From Xenorhabdus cabanillasii (lineage in GTDB: Bacteria > Pseudomonadota > Gammaproteobacteria > Enterobacterales > Enterobacteriaceae), in NCBI RefSeq assembly GCF_003386665.1, contig NZ_QTUB01000001.1, positions 3,782,001 to 3,846,000 on the forward strand: a stretch of DNA of 64,000 nt, given 5' to 3'. Shown piece by piece: positions 19,594-29,366 of the stretch. Each line of letters opens with the position of its first letter. Within the stretch, counting starts at the first letter, position 1. The position numbers and the translations under genes were made by a program. The notes under the pieces were generated by a model. The model was not told where the DNA came from. It saw nothing but the letters and a program-made list of their open reading frames with translations, and made no database searches.

Positions 19594-19787
19594 ATACAAA
19601 TGATTACTGGAAGTAAAAATGAATTCCAAAAGATATATCAGCGTTGCCCATTCTTCAACAAATAATTATTCTTGAGCTACATCATATATACAGCTTTAAC
19701 ATATTGACAAATAATTTATAAACATCAAGAATCACAAATAAAATCTAATAAACATTTAAGTTTTTTATCTTATGATTTCAGACTGCT

Positions 19788-19812
19788 AACTTGAAAGAAG
19801 AAGGGTATATAA
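19788..19812 (+). repeat. Half copy of dispersed palindromic repeat
   Basis: AACTTGAAAGAAGAAGGGTA followed by TATA matches the right arm of the repeat at 24694. It lies in the ArsR/hydroxylase intergenic region, which is otherwise AT-rich and without a gene (19594-19874). Confidence 0.6.
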
Positions 19813-19874
19813 ATCAATCATCCTTAAAAGATATACAACAATATATTTTATAAATATACGATAAGGGGATAAAT

Positions 19875-20718
19875 ATGCCACATAAAAATAAATCACCTAT
19901 TAACATATTTAATTTAGAACAAGTTGGAATTAACAAAAATAATTTCATCAATAAAATAAAAAAATTTTATCATTTATATGAACCTGATTTGTATTTAGTC
20001 AGACAAGAAAAAATTAAAGCTCTGGCCAAAAAAATCACTGATTTCTTTTGAAAAAGATAGTGTTCTCCTGACTAATTATTATTCTAATATTATCAGCGAG
20101 CATGAATTCAGAGAAAATCTGAATTTTAATGCTTCCTGTTTCTTTGATACATTATCCAATATTAAGTCGTATAGAAAGAGATTAATATCAACTTTTATTT
20201 TTAACAAAGACAGTGGAATAAAACGGATAAAAAGTGGCAGTTTTAATCAGGTCGGAGCAGGAACCAAAAAAAATACTTTTGATTTCAGAATAATCCCCAG
20301 ATTATTTAAAGAAGCGCCTGAAGAGATGGAATCAGATGATTTATTTAAGTTAATATTCTTTATAGCCGATCGCGTTTTTCAGTATGAAACAATTTCTCAA
20401 TTTAAGGTTATCACCCATTATACTTTAATAGATTGCTTTACCGATGATGGGATAGAAACCTCTAATTCACCGGAGGGAATCCATCAGGATGGAGTGGATT
20501 ATATCGTATCCGCTTTAGTTCTGGAGCGAGTTAATATTTCAGGTGGCGACAGTAAAATCTATATTGGTGATAAAAATAATCACATTCTGACCACTCAGCT
20601 ACAGAGTGGGCAAGGAATATTTCAGCCAGATAAAGGCACTGATTTGTGGCACGAAGTCACCCCAATAAAATTGATAGATCCTAAAAAGAGAGGTTATCGC
20701 TCTACTATTGGTTTTTGA
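19875..20718 (+). pseudogene. 2OG-Fe dioxygenase (PF10014 type), frameshifted
   Basis: The ATG at 19875 follows AAGGGG by 8 bases and reads 58 codons to a TGA at 20049-20051. The remaining about 222 codons are open in another frame from about 20029 to 20718, joined at a run of seven A (20028-20034); six A would restore one protein of about 280 residues. The second part carries the iron triad of the PF10014 2OG-Fe dioxygenases: H and D in PEGIHQDGVDY, distal His in LWHEVTP, and Arg in GYRSTIGF. Members of this family hydroxylate free amino acids. Because all catalytic residues survive, the break is recent, or a slippery site, or a sequence error. It shares the GIHQDG motif with the intact gene at 51763. 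Confidence 0.8.
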
Positions 20719-20876
20719 CATTGATCTTAGGTATAGCACTACCAATAAGTTCTAATTCATGGCCAAAGCAGGGTTAAAGCCAGAGTAAAACTATCCCATC
20801 ATATTTCGATAATCACCGAAGTGGCCACAAAACCTGCAAGATATCATGGCGTTTTCTATCCTTCAGAGGAACAATA

Positions 20877-21206
20877 ATGTTAGCTGTCATATTTGAAGTC
20901 GAAATCGCAGAAAACCAAAGTGAACGTTACTTTGATGCCGCAGCCACACTCAGGCCACTATTAGATCCCATTCCGGGTTTTATTTCCGTAGAACGTTTCC
21001 AAAGCCTCAACAATAAGAATAAATATCTCTCATTATCATATTGGAATAATGAAGAATCCATTAAACAGTGGCGAAATACTTACCAACACCGGGAAGCACA
21101 AACGTTAGGGCACAACAGTATATTTGCAGATTATCGATTAAGCGTTACAGCCATTATTCGTCATTATGGAATGCATGAACGGGAGGAAATACTAAAAGAA
21201 GATTAA
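20877..21206 (+). CDS. ABM-domain (antibiotic biosynthesis monooxygenase-like) protein
   Basis: The 109-residue protein fits a single dimeric alpha/beta-barrel domain. Blocks include AVIFEVEIAENQSERYFDAA, then PGFISVERFQS and LSLSYWNNEESIKQW, which are typical of ABM monooxygenases and heme/quinone-modifying relatives. AGAGGAACAATA precedes the ATG. It follows the broken hydroxylase by 158 bases and may belong to the same set. An actual enzymatic role cannot be read from sequence. Confidence 0.78.
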   Translation: MLAVIFEVEIAENQSERYFDAAATLRPLLDPIPGFISVERFQSLNNKNKYLSLSYWNNEESIKQWRNTYQHREAQTLGHNSIFADYRLSVTAIIRHYGMHEREEILKED

Positions 21207-21227
21207 AAAATATTTTGGTTGTTATCT

Positions 21228-21258
21228 ATTGGGAGATAAATTCCCGTCATCTCCCAAT
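21228..21258 (+). terminator. Hairpin after ABM gene
   Basis: A 10-bp stem (ATTGGGAGAT with ATCTCCCAAT) with an 11-base loop lies 22 bases after the ABM stop. No long T-run follows, so efficiency is uncertain. Confidence 0.6.
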
Positions 21259-21299
21259 AAATAACCATTTTTAGGTAATTAGACTTATTAAAGGACATA

Positions 21300-21660
21300 T
21301 CAGAGACTAGTCGCGAACGAACAACCCATTAATCGACCAAAGAACATCCAATACCAATATCCCATTGAAAATCCTGCAACCAGTACATAACTGATCGATT
21401 TTAATTTACACAGTGAAAATGCTTTGATGCCTTTCACTGCAAATACCAACATAAATGGCAATAGAAAAAAAAAGACATAATGGTGCTGTCAATATTCTGT
21501 CATCATTGATGACAAAAGAACTGACCACATCACAAATGGTATTGATCCCTTCTTCCCCGATCGTCCACTCAAAATCAACTGTTGACAAACATCCTATCAA
21601 TATAGTACTGAACAAAATAAAGGTGATACAGGCGAGTATATTTATAATTTTCATGCTCAT
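21300..21660 (-). pseudogene. Small inner-membrane protein, frameshifted (DUF2645/YjeO-like)
   Basis: The first frame (21406-21660) starts MKIINILACITFILFSTILI, with a lipobox-like LIGC, then EWTIGEEGINTICDVV and DDRILTAPLCLFF. It then falls out of frame at a run of nine A (plus strand 21465-21473). With eight, the protein would continue as LLPFMLVFAVKGIKAFSL and YVLVAGFSMGYWYWMFFGRL to a stop at 21300, giving about 119 residues with three or four membrane helices. The pattern recalls the DUF2645 (YjeO) family, a tentative match. Function unknown. Confidence 0.65.
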
Positions 21661-22003
21661 TTATTTTTCTCATCTGTTTATAAGGCATAAGACGAGATTT
21701 AATCCTTTCTTAAGCTCATTAAATTAAATCTGAAACGTTTATATCAAAAAACTTAATACGGCATTCTCTCGGCCTGCTAAAGATCAGATCTTGATCACAA
21801 GATAAAATAATATGATGAATAGAAAAACCAGGATTTGTCAGAGGCGAAAAATTCAATACACCCTAAGAGGTATAATAAAATTCAGACTACTAATAACAAT
21901 GCGTTATAAAAACAGCAGAGGGAAGGAGTAAGCCCTTATCTATTTAATTAGCAAACAGATAAGAGCCAAGAGCCTGAAAGTCACAAGCTCACATTAGACT
22001 TAA

Positions 22004-22967
22004 TTATCGATACATTTCAAACAGAGACATTCCTTTTAAGTCTGTAAACGCTTTAAAAGAAGCCTGCAAAGCAGCCTGTTGTTGGTAATAGCTGGAAATA
22101 GTCTCAGTCCAATCCATATCGACCAATTCCCCAGAGCGAACTTTATTGGCAATACTACGTTCACTACCCAAAGAATCCAGTTTCTCCAATTCCTGAAGCT
22201 GTAAACCAAGTACGGCTTCCACAGAAGATAAGTTATTCAGGCTGTTACGGATCCCACGGTTAGCTTTATTCATCAGCTCCATAGCTTCGTTTTTCTGTTC
22301 TTCAGTCGCCGAACTGTATGGCGTTCTCAATGCTTTGATTGCCATATCAATGGTGGCAAAAACATCAGATTCACTCGAACTGCCATCAGGTTCCTTAATC
22401 GGGCTGGATGTCCCTGATAACAAGACCTGCTGCCCGGTATGAGCAATCACCATTGTGCGGTTATCATCCACTTTCTGGGTGATTTCTTGGTGACCTCCGA
22501 CGTAACTGACTTTACCATCTTTATCAGCTATAAAAGGAGGCTTATCTGTTTTAAAACCAGCAAAAATATAACGGCCATTACCATCAGTTTTATTGCCGAG
22601 GTTCAACAGCTCTTGTTTAAGACCTTCCAATTGCTGCGCATAGGATTCACGATCCTGAGCACTCTGTTCATCCGCAGCCGCAACTAAAGTCTCAAACACG
22701 TTAGTTACCACTTTAACGGCATTAGAAGTAATGCTCAGCTGGGATGACATGGCATTTTTTGGCAAAAATGCGGGCAGTCATAAACTGATGGTTTTTCGAT
22801 TCAGACTGAGAAACTATGATGTTTTGTGATGCAGCCAAAGGATCATCAGATGGATTCATTACCCGGCGACCGCTGGACAGTTGTTCACCATATTTCATCC
22901 ATTTGGATTGAGCGTCAAAAATCCCATTCATTTTTTGGCTGTATAATAGATTCGTACTTACACGCAC
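22004..22967 (-). pseudogene. flgL: Hook-filament junction protein FlgL, frameshifted
   Basis: FlgL is the second junction protein between hook and filament, required for a stable filament. The N-terminal frame (22722-22967) starts at a GTG (RVSTNLLYSQKMNG), with AAGGAA upstream, and contains SGRRVMNPSDDPLAASQ. After MTARIFAK it leaves frame at a run of six A on the coding strand (22755-22760). With five it would continue as NAMSSQLSITSNAVKVV and run intact to LFEMYR at 22004, giving about 320 residues, the normal size. As written the cell would make no full FlgL and should be non-motile, so either the strain is a motility mutant or this is a sequence error. It lies 21 bases after flgK in the same transcript. 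Confidence 0.9.
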
Positions 22968-22988
22968 AATATCATTTCCTTTTTGTTA

Positions 22989-24629
22989 TCAGCGAATGTT
23001 CAAAATAGCATCGAACAAAGTTGTCGCCGTCTGGATCACACGGGCGTTTGCCAGATAGTACTGCTGCATACGTTGCAGTTCGCCGTATTCTTCGTCCATA
23101 TTAACGCCGGAAATTGATTCACGGATCGATTTCAGTTTATCAACAATGTGGCCTTGTGTTTCGACGCTGATATTTGCGCTATTGGCTTTGCTGCCCACTG
23201 TACTTACCAGTGAGGCGTATGCTCCGGCAAGGGAAGCCTTGCCATCCACCAAACGTTTATCCTGTAATTCAAGGAATTTCTTCGCGTTGCGGTTATCACT
23301 TGGGCCAGCATCTTTGGTTCCCGCCGTTGCCAATTGAGATGAATCCTTGAGATTCACTTCCAACGTTGCCACGACGTTACTGACTGTTTTCAGCGTGTAT
23401 TTATCGTGATCCTGTATGTTAGTAGCATCAATTTCTACTTTCAGCCCATCGAATTCCAGCGTATTGCCGTTTTTGGTCACAGCAACCATTTCGCGATCAG
23501 AAAAACGCTGTACTTTCCAATCTCCACCTTCATATTTAAGAGTGTAATCACTGGCTTTCACTTTAGTGGTATCGGTGTACTCCACCTTGATGTCAGCCGT
23601 ACCTTTGTTATCACTGTTAGAAACAACATCTGGTTTGGTGAAGCTGAAGAAATCAATGCCCGGTTTACCTTTCAGGTCAAAGCCACCATGTTGTACCAGG
23701 TTAAATTGGTCAGCCATGACCAGTGCCAGTTGGTTCAGTTCATTGCGGGTTGAATCGACAACTTCGCTGCGCACACGCAATGCACCGCCCAACTTGCCGC
23801 CTGAAATGAAACGCTCATCAATTTCTCTCGTACCCACTGTGCCATTGTTATAACCCAGAGTAATACGGCTACTGTCAGTACTCGATGGAATAGCTTCCAT
23901 CTGGTAGAATTTACTCCCCGATACCAGTGACATACCGCCACCGAATGAGACGTTATAAACCTTGCTATCCTGCTGAGTGACATCCACTTCCACCAGCTCA
24001 TTTAATTTACTGACTGCCAAATCACGTTTATCCAGCAATGCCAGCGGTTCACCTGTACCAACACCACGCATCCGGGTGATTTCATTGTTCAGTTTGGCAA
24101 TTTCTTCTGCGTATTTATTGATCTCTTTGACATTCTGCTCAATCTGAGAATTGATACTGCTATCAACCTGACGCAAAAATTCATCCGACTCTTTGAATCG
24201 GCTGATTAAACCTTCTGCTTTACCTAAAACAGTCGTTCTTGCTGTGCTGTCTTCTGCATTGCTTTCAACCGTCCCCAGACTTTTGAAAAAGTCTTCAATA
24301 GAGTTTGACAGACTGGTGTCTTTATCTGCCAACAAGTTGTTGATTTTGGTCATCTGCTCGTTATAAGCCTTTAAAGCAGACTGTTTGGTTTGCGCAGAAC
24401 TGTATTGCTGATTGATAAACTCGCTATATTCACGGTTAATGGTAGTCACCGTCACACCGTTACCCACAAAACCAGCGGGTGACATAGTTCCATTATTTTG
24501 TGTCATTACGGTGGTCTGTCGGTTGTAGCCTTCGCTTCTGGAGTTGGCAATGTTATTACTCACTACACTCATTGCCACCTGTGCGGCATTAATACCACTC
24601 ATGGCAGTATTCATAAGACTGTTGGACAT
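22989..24629 (-). CDS. flgK: Hook-associated protein FlgK
   Basis: FlgK (HAP1) is the first hook-filament junction protein, exported through the flagellar channel with FlgN as chaperone. The 546-residue length is standard. The N-terminal rod/hook motif (NTAMSGINAAQVAMSVVSNN) and the C-terminal helix (LQRMQQYYLANARVIQTA) form the D0/D1 coil; the middle is variable. AAGGATC lies upstream of the ATG. A sigma-28 promoter lies at 24757-24783, as expected for a late gene. Confidence 0.97.
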   Translation of the reverse strand: MSNSLMNTAMSGINAAQVAMSVVSNNIANSRSEGYNRQTTVMTQNNGTMSPAGFVGNGVTVTTINREYSEFINQQYSSAQTKQSALKAYNEQMTKINNLLADKDTSLSNSIEDFFKSLGTVESNAEDSTARTTVLGKAEGLISRFKESDEFLRQVDSSINSQIEQNVKEINKYAEEIAKLNNEITRMRGVGTGEPLALLDKRDLAVSKLNELVEVDVTQQDSKVYNVSFGGGMSLVSGSKFYQMEAIPSSTDSSRITLGYNNGTVGTREIDERFISGGKLGGALRVRSEVVDSTRNELNQLALVMADQFNLVQHGGFDLKGKPGIDFFSFTKPDVVSNSDNKGTADIKVEYTDTTKVKASDYTLKYEGGDWKVQRFSDREMVAVTKNGNTLEFDGLKVEIDATNIQDHDKYTLKTVSNVVATLEVNLKDSSQLATAGTKDAGPSDNRNAKKFLELQDKRLVDGKASLAGAYASLVSTVGSKANSANISVETQGHIVDKLKSIRESISGVNMDEEYGELQRMQQYYLANARVIQTATTLFDAILNIR

Positions 24630-24693
24630 GTGTAGATCCTTTTACGTTTTCGTTATGCCTCCATCACAGGAGGTCAACTGCTGTCGTTATCGG

Positions 24694-24742
24694 TATATAC
24701 CCAATGGATTTCAAGAGGCAACTTGAAAGACGAAGGGGATAA
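24694..24742. repeat. Dispersed palindromic repeat, full copy
   Basis: TATATACCCAATGGATTTCA begins the left arm; ACTTGAAAGACGAAGGGG forms the right arm. It lies in the flgK leader, between the sigma-28 promoter and the start codon, so it would be transcribed and could fold in the flgK mRNA. Confidence 0.75.
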
Positions 24743-24756
24743 ATTATCTGTAAAAG

Positions 24757-24783
24757 TTATCGGCAGGATATTCTGATCCTTGA
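24757..24783 (-). promoter_or_regulatory. Sigma-28 promoter of flgKL
   Basis: On the minus strand TCAA, 15 bases, then a perfect GCCGATAA. This matches the flagellar sigma-28 pattern TAAA-N15-GCCGATAA with one mismatch, and lies about 130 bases upstream of flgK. Confidence 0.8.
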
Positions 24784-24807
24784 ACAAAAATGATTTGGGC
24801 TGTCCGG

Positions 24808-25800
24808 TCAGAACAGGTTATCAAAATCATCGTGATAGGCTTTTACCATCTGATTGCCGCTACTCTTTAATTGCCGGATCAGTGATACCAGTTTCTCGGC
24901 ATAACCGGGGTCTGTGGCATACCCTGCATCTTGCAAGGAGTATGCTCCCTGCTCTGCGGTCGTTGACCGGGCGACTTTGGCATAGCGCGGGTTTTCCGCC
25001 AGCAATTTGACGTAATCCGTGACGGCGTCCAGATAAGAGTCATAAACCCGGAAACTGTCACGTATTGTCTTCGGTTCACCATCAATGTATTCGGTTGTCG
25101 TGATCTGGGTGACAGGCCCTTGCCAGCTCTTGCCTGCTTTGATGCCAAACAGGTTATGACTCGGCTTACCTTCTTCGGTCAGAATTTCCCGTTGCCCCCA
25201 ACCAGATTCCAGCGCTGCTTGTGCAATGATCAATAAATGGGGAATACCACTTTGCTGACTGGCTATCTGCGCAGGCACGGAAAGCATAGAAACAAAGCTG
25301 GCACTGTTGATTGGCAAAGACCTGGTCATTGGCAGAGTTTTCGACTGTGCTGCACGATTAGGCGATTTATCAGGCATTGTCCGGCGTAGAAACTGTTCCA
25401 AAGCCTGTTTTGGCAGAGTATGCAGGATTTCATTATCCAATGGCATCGGCACAGTTCCGGCCAGTTCACTGGGAACGCTAATATTGGGAACGGTATTGGG
25501 AATAGCATTGGAAAACTGTTTGACGATCATATCGGCAAATCCCAGTCCTTTTTGAGAAAGATCTTGGGCAATCTGCTGATCGTACATTGAAGTATAAAAA
25601 CGCGTCTGGTCACTACTCAATATGCCATCCTGTGGCAACGAGGAACGCATACTTTTCAGCATAATCTGAACAAATACACCTTCCAGTTGTTGGGCTACCT
25701 GCCGTAGCCCCTGTTGTGGCTCCTGTGACAATTTGGCTTTCAGCGAATGGAGTGAATTCACATCGTAAGCAACATTCGGCATCGTCAGAAAATCATTCAT
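24808..25800 (-). CDS. flgJ: Rod cap and peptidoglycan hydrolase FlgJ
   Basis: FlgJ caps the growing rod and cuts peptidoglycan to let it pass. The start is ATG 25800 ([10 protein letters not shown]), overlapping the flgI stop by one base (TGATG) with a GGAG site; this gives 330 residues. The N-terminal rod-scaffold domain (LEGVFVQIMLKSMRSSLPQD) is followed by a C-terminal glucosaminidase domain from about residue 170 (AQAALESGWGQREILTEEG, with the catalytic Glu in LESGWG, and NLFGIKAGKSWQG). Both domains are intact. Confidence 0.96.
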   Translation of the reverse strand: MNDFLTMPNVAYDVNSLHSLKAKLSQEPQQGLRQVAQQLEGVFVQIMLKSMRSSLPQDGILSSDQTRFYTSMYDQQIAQDLSQKGLGFADMIVKQFSNAIPNTVPNISVPSELAGTVPMPLDNEILHTLPKQALEQFLRRTMPDKSPNRAAQSKTLPMTRSLPINSASFVSMLSVPAQIASQQSGIPHLLIIAQAALESGWGQREILTEEGKPSHNLFGIKAGKSWQGPVTQITTTEYIDGEPKTIRDSFRVYDSYLDAVTDYVKLLAENPRYAKVARSTTAEQGAYSLQDAGYATDPGYAEKLVSLIRQLKSSGNQMVKAYHDDFDNLF

Positions 25801-26918
25801 CAGATAATCTCCAACTTCGCCCGCAAGCAACCTGCACTTTCCATCGCCTGCAAAATAGACATCAAGTCTGTCGGTGTTGCGCCTAAAACATTCAACGCAC
25901 GAATAACCTGAGTCAGGTTTGCACTGGCATTAACTTTCTGTAGCACACCTCCCTGCTCCTGAATACCAACCCCGGTATTGCGGGCCACAACAGTATTTCC
26001 CCCTGCCAGTGGTGTATTCGGCTGATTGACTACCGTCTGACGTTCAACAATCACAGACAGGCTGCCATGAGCAATCGCACAGCTATCCAACGTGACATTG
26101 CGGTTCATCACCAACGATCCTGTACGGGAATTGAAAATCACTTTGGCATCGCCGGCATCGACACGAATATTCAGGTTCTGAACCTGTGACAGAAATTTCA
26201 CCTGTTCGCTGTTCTCTATCGGCAAACGTAACTGTACCGTGCGGGAATCCAGCGCTGTAGCTGTGCCGACACCTTTCAGGCGGTTGACAGCATCACTGAT
26301 TTGCTGAGCCAGATTAAAATCATCTTCATTCAATTGCAGATTCAGAGTTCCTTTCTGACCAAATTTCGTTGGCAACTCACGCTCAATAACAGCACCATTG
26401 GAAATTCGTCCGCCTGCAAGCTGATTGATTTTAAGGCTGTTGCCACCTGCACTGACTCCCGCGCCACCGACCAGAATATTGCCCTGTGCCAGTGCATATA
26501 CCTGATTATCGACACCTTTCAGTGGCGTCATCAGCAATGTACCGCCACGCAGACTCTTGGCATTACCCAATGAGGAAACGACCACATCAATGTTTTGCCC
26601 TGAACGCGCAAATGGTGGCAGCTTGGCTGTCACCATAACGGCAGCAACATTCTTAAGCTGCATATTTGTGCCGGGCGGCACCGTGATCCCCAACTGTGAC
26701 AACATATTACTTAAACTTTGGGTGGTGAAAGGCGTTTGCATGGTCTGGTCACCCGTGCCATCCAGCCCGACCACTAAACCGTAACCAATCAGTGCGTTAT
26801 CCCTGACACCCTCAATGGTCGTTAAATCACGAATGCGCTCAGCAAAAGCGCTGGTCGGTGCAAACGTGTTGAACAGTACCAGCAAAAACGTAAAAAGGCT
26901 GGCGACTAATTTTTTCAT
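25800..26918 (-). CDS. flgI: Flagellar P-ring protein FlgI
   Basis: FlgI forms the bushing ring in the peptidoglycan layer. I start at ATG 26918 ([10 protein letters not shown]), 9 bases after AGAGG; an ATG nine bases earlier lies directly against that site. The 372-residue precursor has a Sec signal peptide ending near PTSAFA, then the mature start [12 protein letters not shown]. The rest ([16 protein letters not shown], and the C-terminal [13 protein letters not shown]) is almost the same as E. coli. It needs FlgA as chaperone, which is encoded divergently at 32419. Confidence 0.97.
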   Translation of the reverse strand: MKKLVASLFTFLLVLFNTFAPTSAFAERIRDLTTIEGVRDNALIGYGLVVGLDGTGDQTMQTPFTTQSLSNMLSQLGITVPPGTNMQLKNVAAVMVTAKLPPFARSGQNIDVVVSSLGNAKSLRGGTLLMTPLKGVDNQVYALAQGNILVGGAGVSAGGNSLKINQLAGGRISNGAVIERELPTKFGQKGTLNLQLNEDDFNLAQQISDAVNRLKGVGTATALDSRTVQLRLPIENSEQVKFLSQVQNLNIRVDAGDAKVIFNSRTGSLVMNRNVTLDSCAIAHGSLSVIVERQTVVNQPNTPLAGGNTVVARNTGVGIQEQGGVLQKVNASANLTQVIRALNVLGATPTDLMSILQAMESAGCLRAKLEII

Positions 26919-26933
26919 CCTGACCATCCTCTT

Positions 26934-27725
26934 TTAAAACGGTGAGATATTCATAAAGAAACGCTGTAACCACCCCATGTGCTGCGCTTCATTGATATAA
27001 CCATCGCCAACATATTCAATGCGGGCATCTGCAACCTGATTGGAGCTGACTGTATTGGTGCCGGTGATGGTGCGCGGGTTCACAACGCCGGAGAAGCGGA
27101 TAAACTCCGTTCCCTGATTGATAGCAATCTGTTTTTCCCCGACAACATGCAGGTTACCGTTTGCCAACAATTGATCCACGGTCACAGTAATTGTGCCCCT
27201 GAAAGTATTGTTCGCATTTGCCCCGCCTTTACCACCAAACTCATTACTACCTTCCATGCCCAAATCAGTTTTACCACCACCGATCAATCCCTGTAAAAAA
27301 CGGGGAGTCAGGGCAGCAGCGAAACTGGTTTTACCATTACGACTGGCATTCGCTGAGGAGTTTTTGCTGGCACTGACATTTTCTTGCAGGATAATCGTCA
27401 GCGTATCGCCGATATTACGTGGACGACGGTCTTCAAACAGTGGCTGATAACCGTAATAGACTGGCTGGACAGTCTGAAAAATAGAACCATTCGGCGCTGG
27501 GGCAGGTGCTTCGGCGGGTTTGGCAGTTGTCACCCCTTTCACCAGTGGTTTGTGCGGCATATAAGCACATCCCCCCAATGTCAGTACCGACATTGCGATT
27601 ACCACCACAGTTCTGCTGATATGCCGCTGATCCCCCCGGTTTTTCCGTAAACCGGCAGAGCTATGAGCTACATGTTTTTCAGCCTGTCTTTCAGCGTAGC
27701 TTTCAGCAACGGGCATTGTATCCAT
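26934..27725 (-). CDS. flgH: Flagellar L-ring lipoprotein FlgH
   Basis: FlgH forms the outer-membrane ring of the basal body. The mature part is typical: a lipobox (LTLGGC) and the blocks [20 protein letters not shown] and [19 protein letters not shown]. The start is uncertain. From ATG 27725 (MDTMPVAES) the precursor has about 45 charged residues before the hydrophobic signal core, unlike the usual 20-residue signal. A GTG at 27776 would make it longer still. Either this strain uses an extended n-region or the true start is a non-ATG codon closer to the core. Confidence 0.92.
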   Translation of the reverse strand: MDTMPVAESYAERQAEKHVAHSSAGLRKNRGDQRHISRTVVVIAMSVLTLGGCAYMPHKPLVKGVTTAKPAEAPAPAPNGSIFQTVQPVYYGYQPLFEDRRPRNIGDTLTIILQENVSASKNSSANASRNGKTSFAAALTPRFLQGLIGGGKTDLGMEGSNEFGGKGGANANNTFRGTITVTVDQLLANGNLHVVGEKQIAINQGTEFIRFSGVVNPRTITGTNTVSSNQVADARIEYVGDGYINEAQHMGWLQRFFMNISPF

Positions 27726-27756
27726 CTTCGATGCTCTTAAGTTTATCGTAGAAATC

Positions 27757-27776
27757 GTGGGGAATTTATTCCCCAC
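27757..27776. other. Perfect short hairpin between flgG and flgH
   Basis: GTGGGGAAT, two bases, then ATTCCCCAC. The hairpin is between flgG (upstream in the transcript) and flgH. There is no T-run, so it may act as an mRNA stability or partial attenuation element. One arm contains the GTG that could be an alternative flgH start. Confidence 0.6.
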
Positions 27777-27791
27777 TGATTAATGATTCGG

Positions 27792-28571
27792 TTATAACTG
27801 AGTCAATTTTTGCAGCATCTGATCAGAAGTCGATACTGCTTTACTGTTAATTTCGTAGGCTCGTTGAACCTGAATCATATTGACCAGTTCTTCCGCCACA
27901 TTGACGTTAGAGGTTTCAACATAACCCTGGTAGAGCAATCCGGCACCATTAATGCCCGGTGCATTTTCTACCGGAACACCGGAACTGTTGGTTTCCAGAT
28001 ACAGGTTCTCACCGACGCTTTCCAGACCGCTCTCATTGATAAAGGTAGTCAGCGTCAGTTGTCCAACCGGCTGTGGTGTGCTTTGCCCCTGTACGTTTAC
28101 GCTGACGATTCCATCACGGGCAATACTGATTTTAGTGGCATTGTCCGGAATGATGATGGCAGGCACGACCTGAAAACCGCCGGCTGTCACCAACTGACCA
28201 TTTTGATCCTTCTGGAATGAACCATCGCGGGTATAACCCGTAGTGCCATCAGGCATCTGGATCTGGAAGAAACCCTGTCCCTTGATTGCCACGTCCATAC
28301 TGGTGGCCTGCGTCAGGTTACCCTGACTGTGCAGTCGTTCAGTCGCTACCGGACGAACCCCCGTACCAATCTGTAAACCGGATGGCAGGTTAGTCTGTTC
28401 AGACGACATCGCACCGGGCTGGCGTTCAGTTTGATAAAGTAAATCTTCAAACACCGCACGCTGACGTTTAAAACCATTAGTACTGACGTTTGCCAGGTTG
28501 TTGGCAATAACATCCATATTTGTTTGCTGGGCATCCAGCCCAGTCTTGGCAATCCATAAAGATCGGATCAT
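27792..28571 (-). CDS. flgG: Distal rod protein FlgG
   Basis: FlgG builds the distal rod. The 259-residue product starts [20 protein letters not shown], carries the rod-family motif [15 protein letters not shown] (about 26-40) and ends with the conserved C-terminal helix ([19 protein letters not shown]). Length and ends match E. coli FlgG (260). GGGGAGA precedes the ATG. Confidence 0.97.
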   Translation of the reverse strand: MIRSLWIAKTGLDAQQTNMDVIANNLANVSTNGFKRQRAVFEDLLYQTERQPGAMSSEQTNLPSGLQIGTGVRPVATERLHSQGNLTQATSMDVAIKGQGFFQIQMPDGTTGYTRDGSFQKDQNGQLVTAGGFQVVPAIIIPDNATKISIARDGIVSVNVQGQSTPQPVGQLTLTTFINESGLESVGENLYLETNSSGVPVENAPGINGAGLLYQGYVETSNVNVAEELVNMIQVQRAYEINSKAVSTSDQMLQKLTQL

Positions 28572-28588
28572 GAATTTATCTCCCCCGA

Positions 28589-29344
28589 TTAGCTCATAGC
28601 GAGAAGCTGGTTCGCCCGCTGAGCGTTTTCATCGGAACTGTGTATGACTTTCATCTGCATCTCAAAACGACGCGCATTGGCGATCATGTTCACCATGCTT
28701 TCCACTGGATTCACATTGCTGCCTTCCAGTACACCCGGCATGATTTTCACTTCAGTGCTCGCCGCCAGTTCATCACCTTGTTGTTCCCGCGCCTGTGGGG
28801 TTAAATGGAACAAGCCATCATCACCGCGCACTACTTGACCCGCTTCCGGTTTGACAATTTTCAGTTTGCCAATCTGCCCCAATAAAGTGGGAGGATCGCT
28901 GGCAATCAGGGCAGAAATGGCACCATCTGCTGCAATGGTCAGTTCAGCCTGTGGTGGAACATCAATTGGTCCGTTTTCGCCCATCAACATACGCCCCTGT
29001 ACCATCAGTTGCCCTTCTGGTGAAATCTGGATGCTGCCGTTGCGGGTGTAGGCTTCCGTCCCGTCTTCAAGCTGTACAGCCAGATAGCCACCTTGCCCGA
29101 CAGCGACATCCAATGGACGAGCGGTGTAATTCATTGGTCCCTGACGGCTATCCATACCGGGGGTAGAGGCAACAACCAAAGTACGGGTTGGCAGGGTTTC
29201 ACCTTCAATTGGCACAGCACGCAATGCAGCAAGCTGGGCTTTAAAGCCCGGCGTTGAAGCGTTAGCCAGATTGTTAGCAGTAACGGCCTGATGCTCCAGT
29301 GTCTGGCGTGCGGCTCCCATAGCGGTATATATAACGTGATCCAT
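28589..29344 (-). CDS. flgF: Proximal rod protein FlgF
   Basis: FlgF is a proximal rod subunit. The 251-residue protein starts [20 protein letters not shown], carries [19 protein letters not shown] and ends [20 protein letters not shown] with a short tail. It matches the family's usual length (about 250). It lies 17 bases before flgG and 22 bases after flgE in the transcript. Confidence 0.97.
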   Translation of the reverse strand: MDHVIYTAMGAARQTLEHQAVTANNLANASTPGFKAQLAALRAVPIEGETLPTRTLVVASTPGMDSRQGPMNYTARPLDVAVGQGGYLAVQLEDGTEAYTRNGSIQISPEGQLMVQGRMLMGENGPIDVPPQAELTIAADGAISALIASDPPTLLGQIGKLKIVKPEAGQVVRGDDGLFHLTPQAREQQGDELAASTEVKIMPGVLEGSNVNPVESMVNMIANARRFEMQMKVIHSSDENAQRANQLLAMS

Positions 29345-29366
29345 AAAGCTATCCGCCTGAGCTTAA

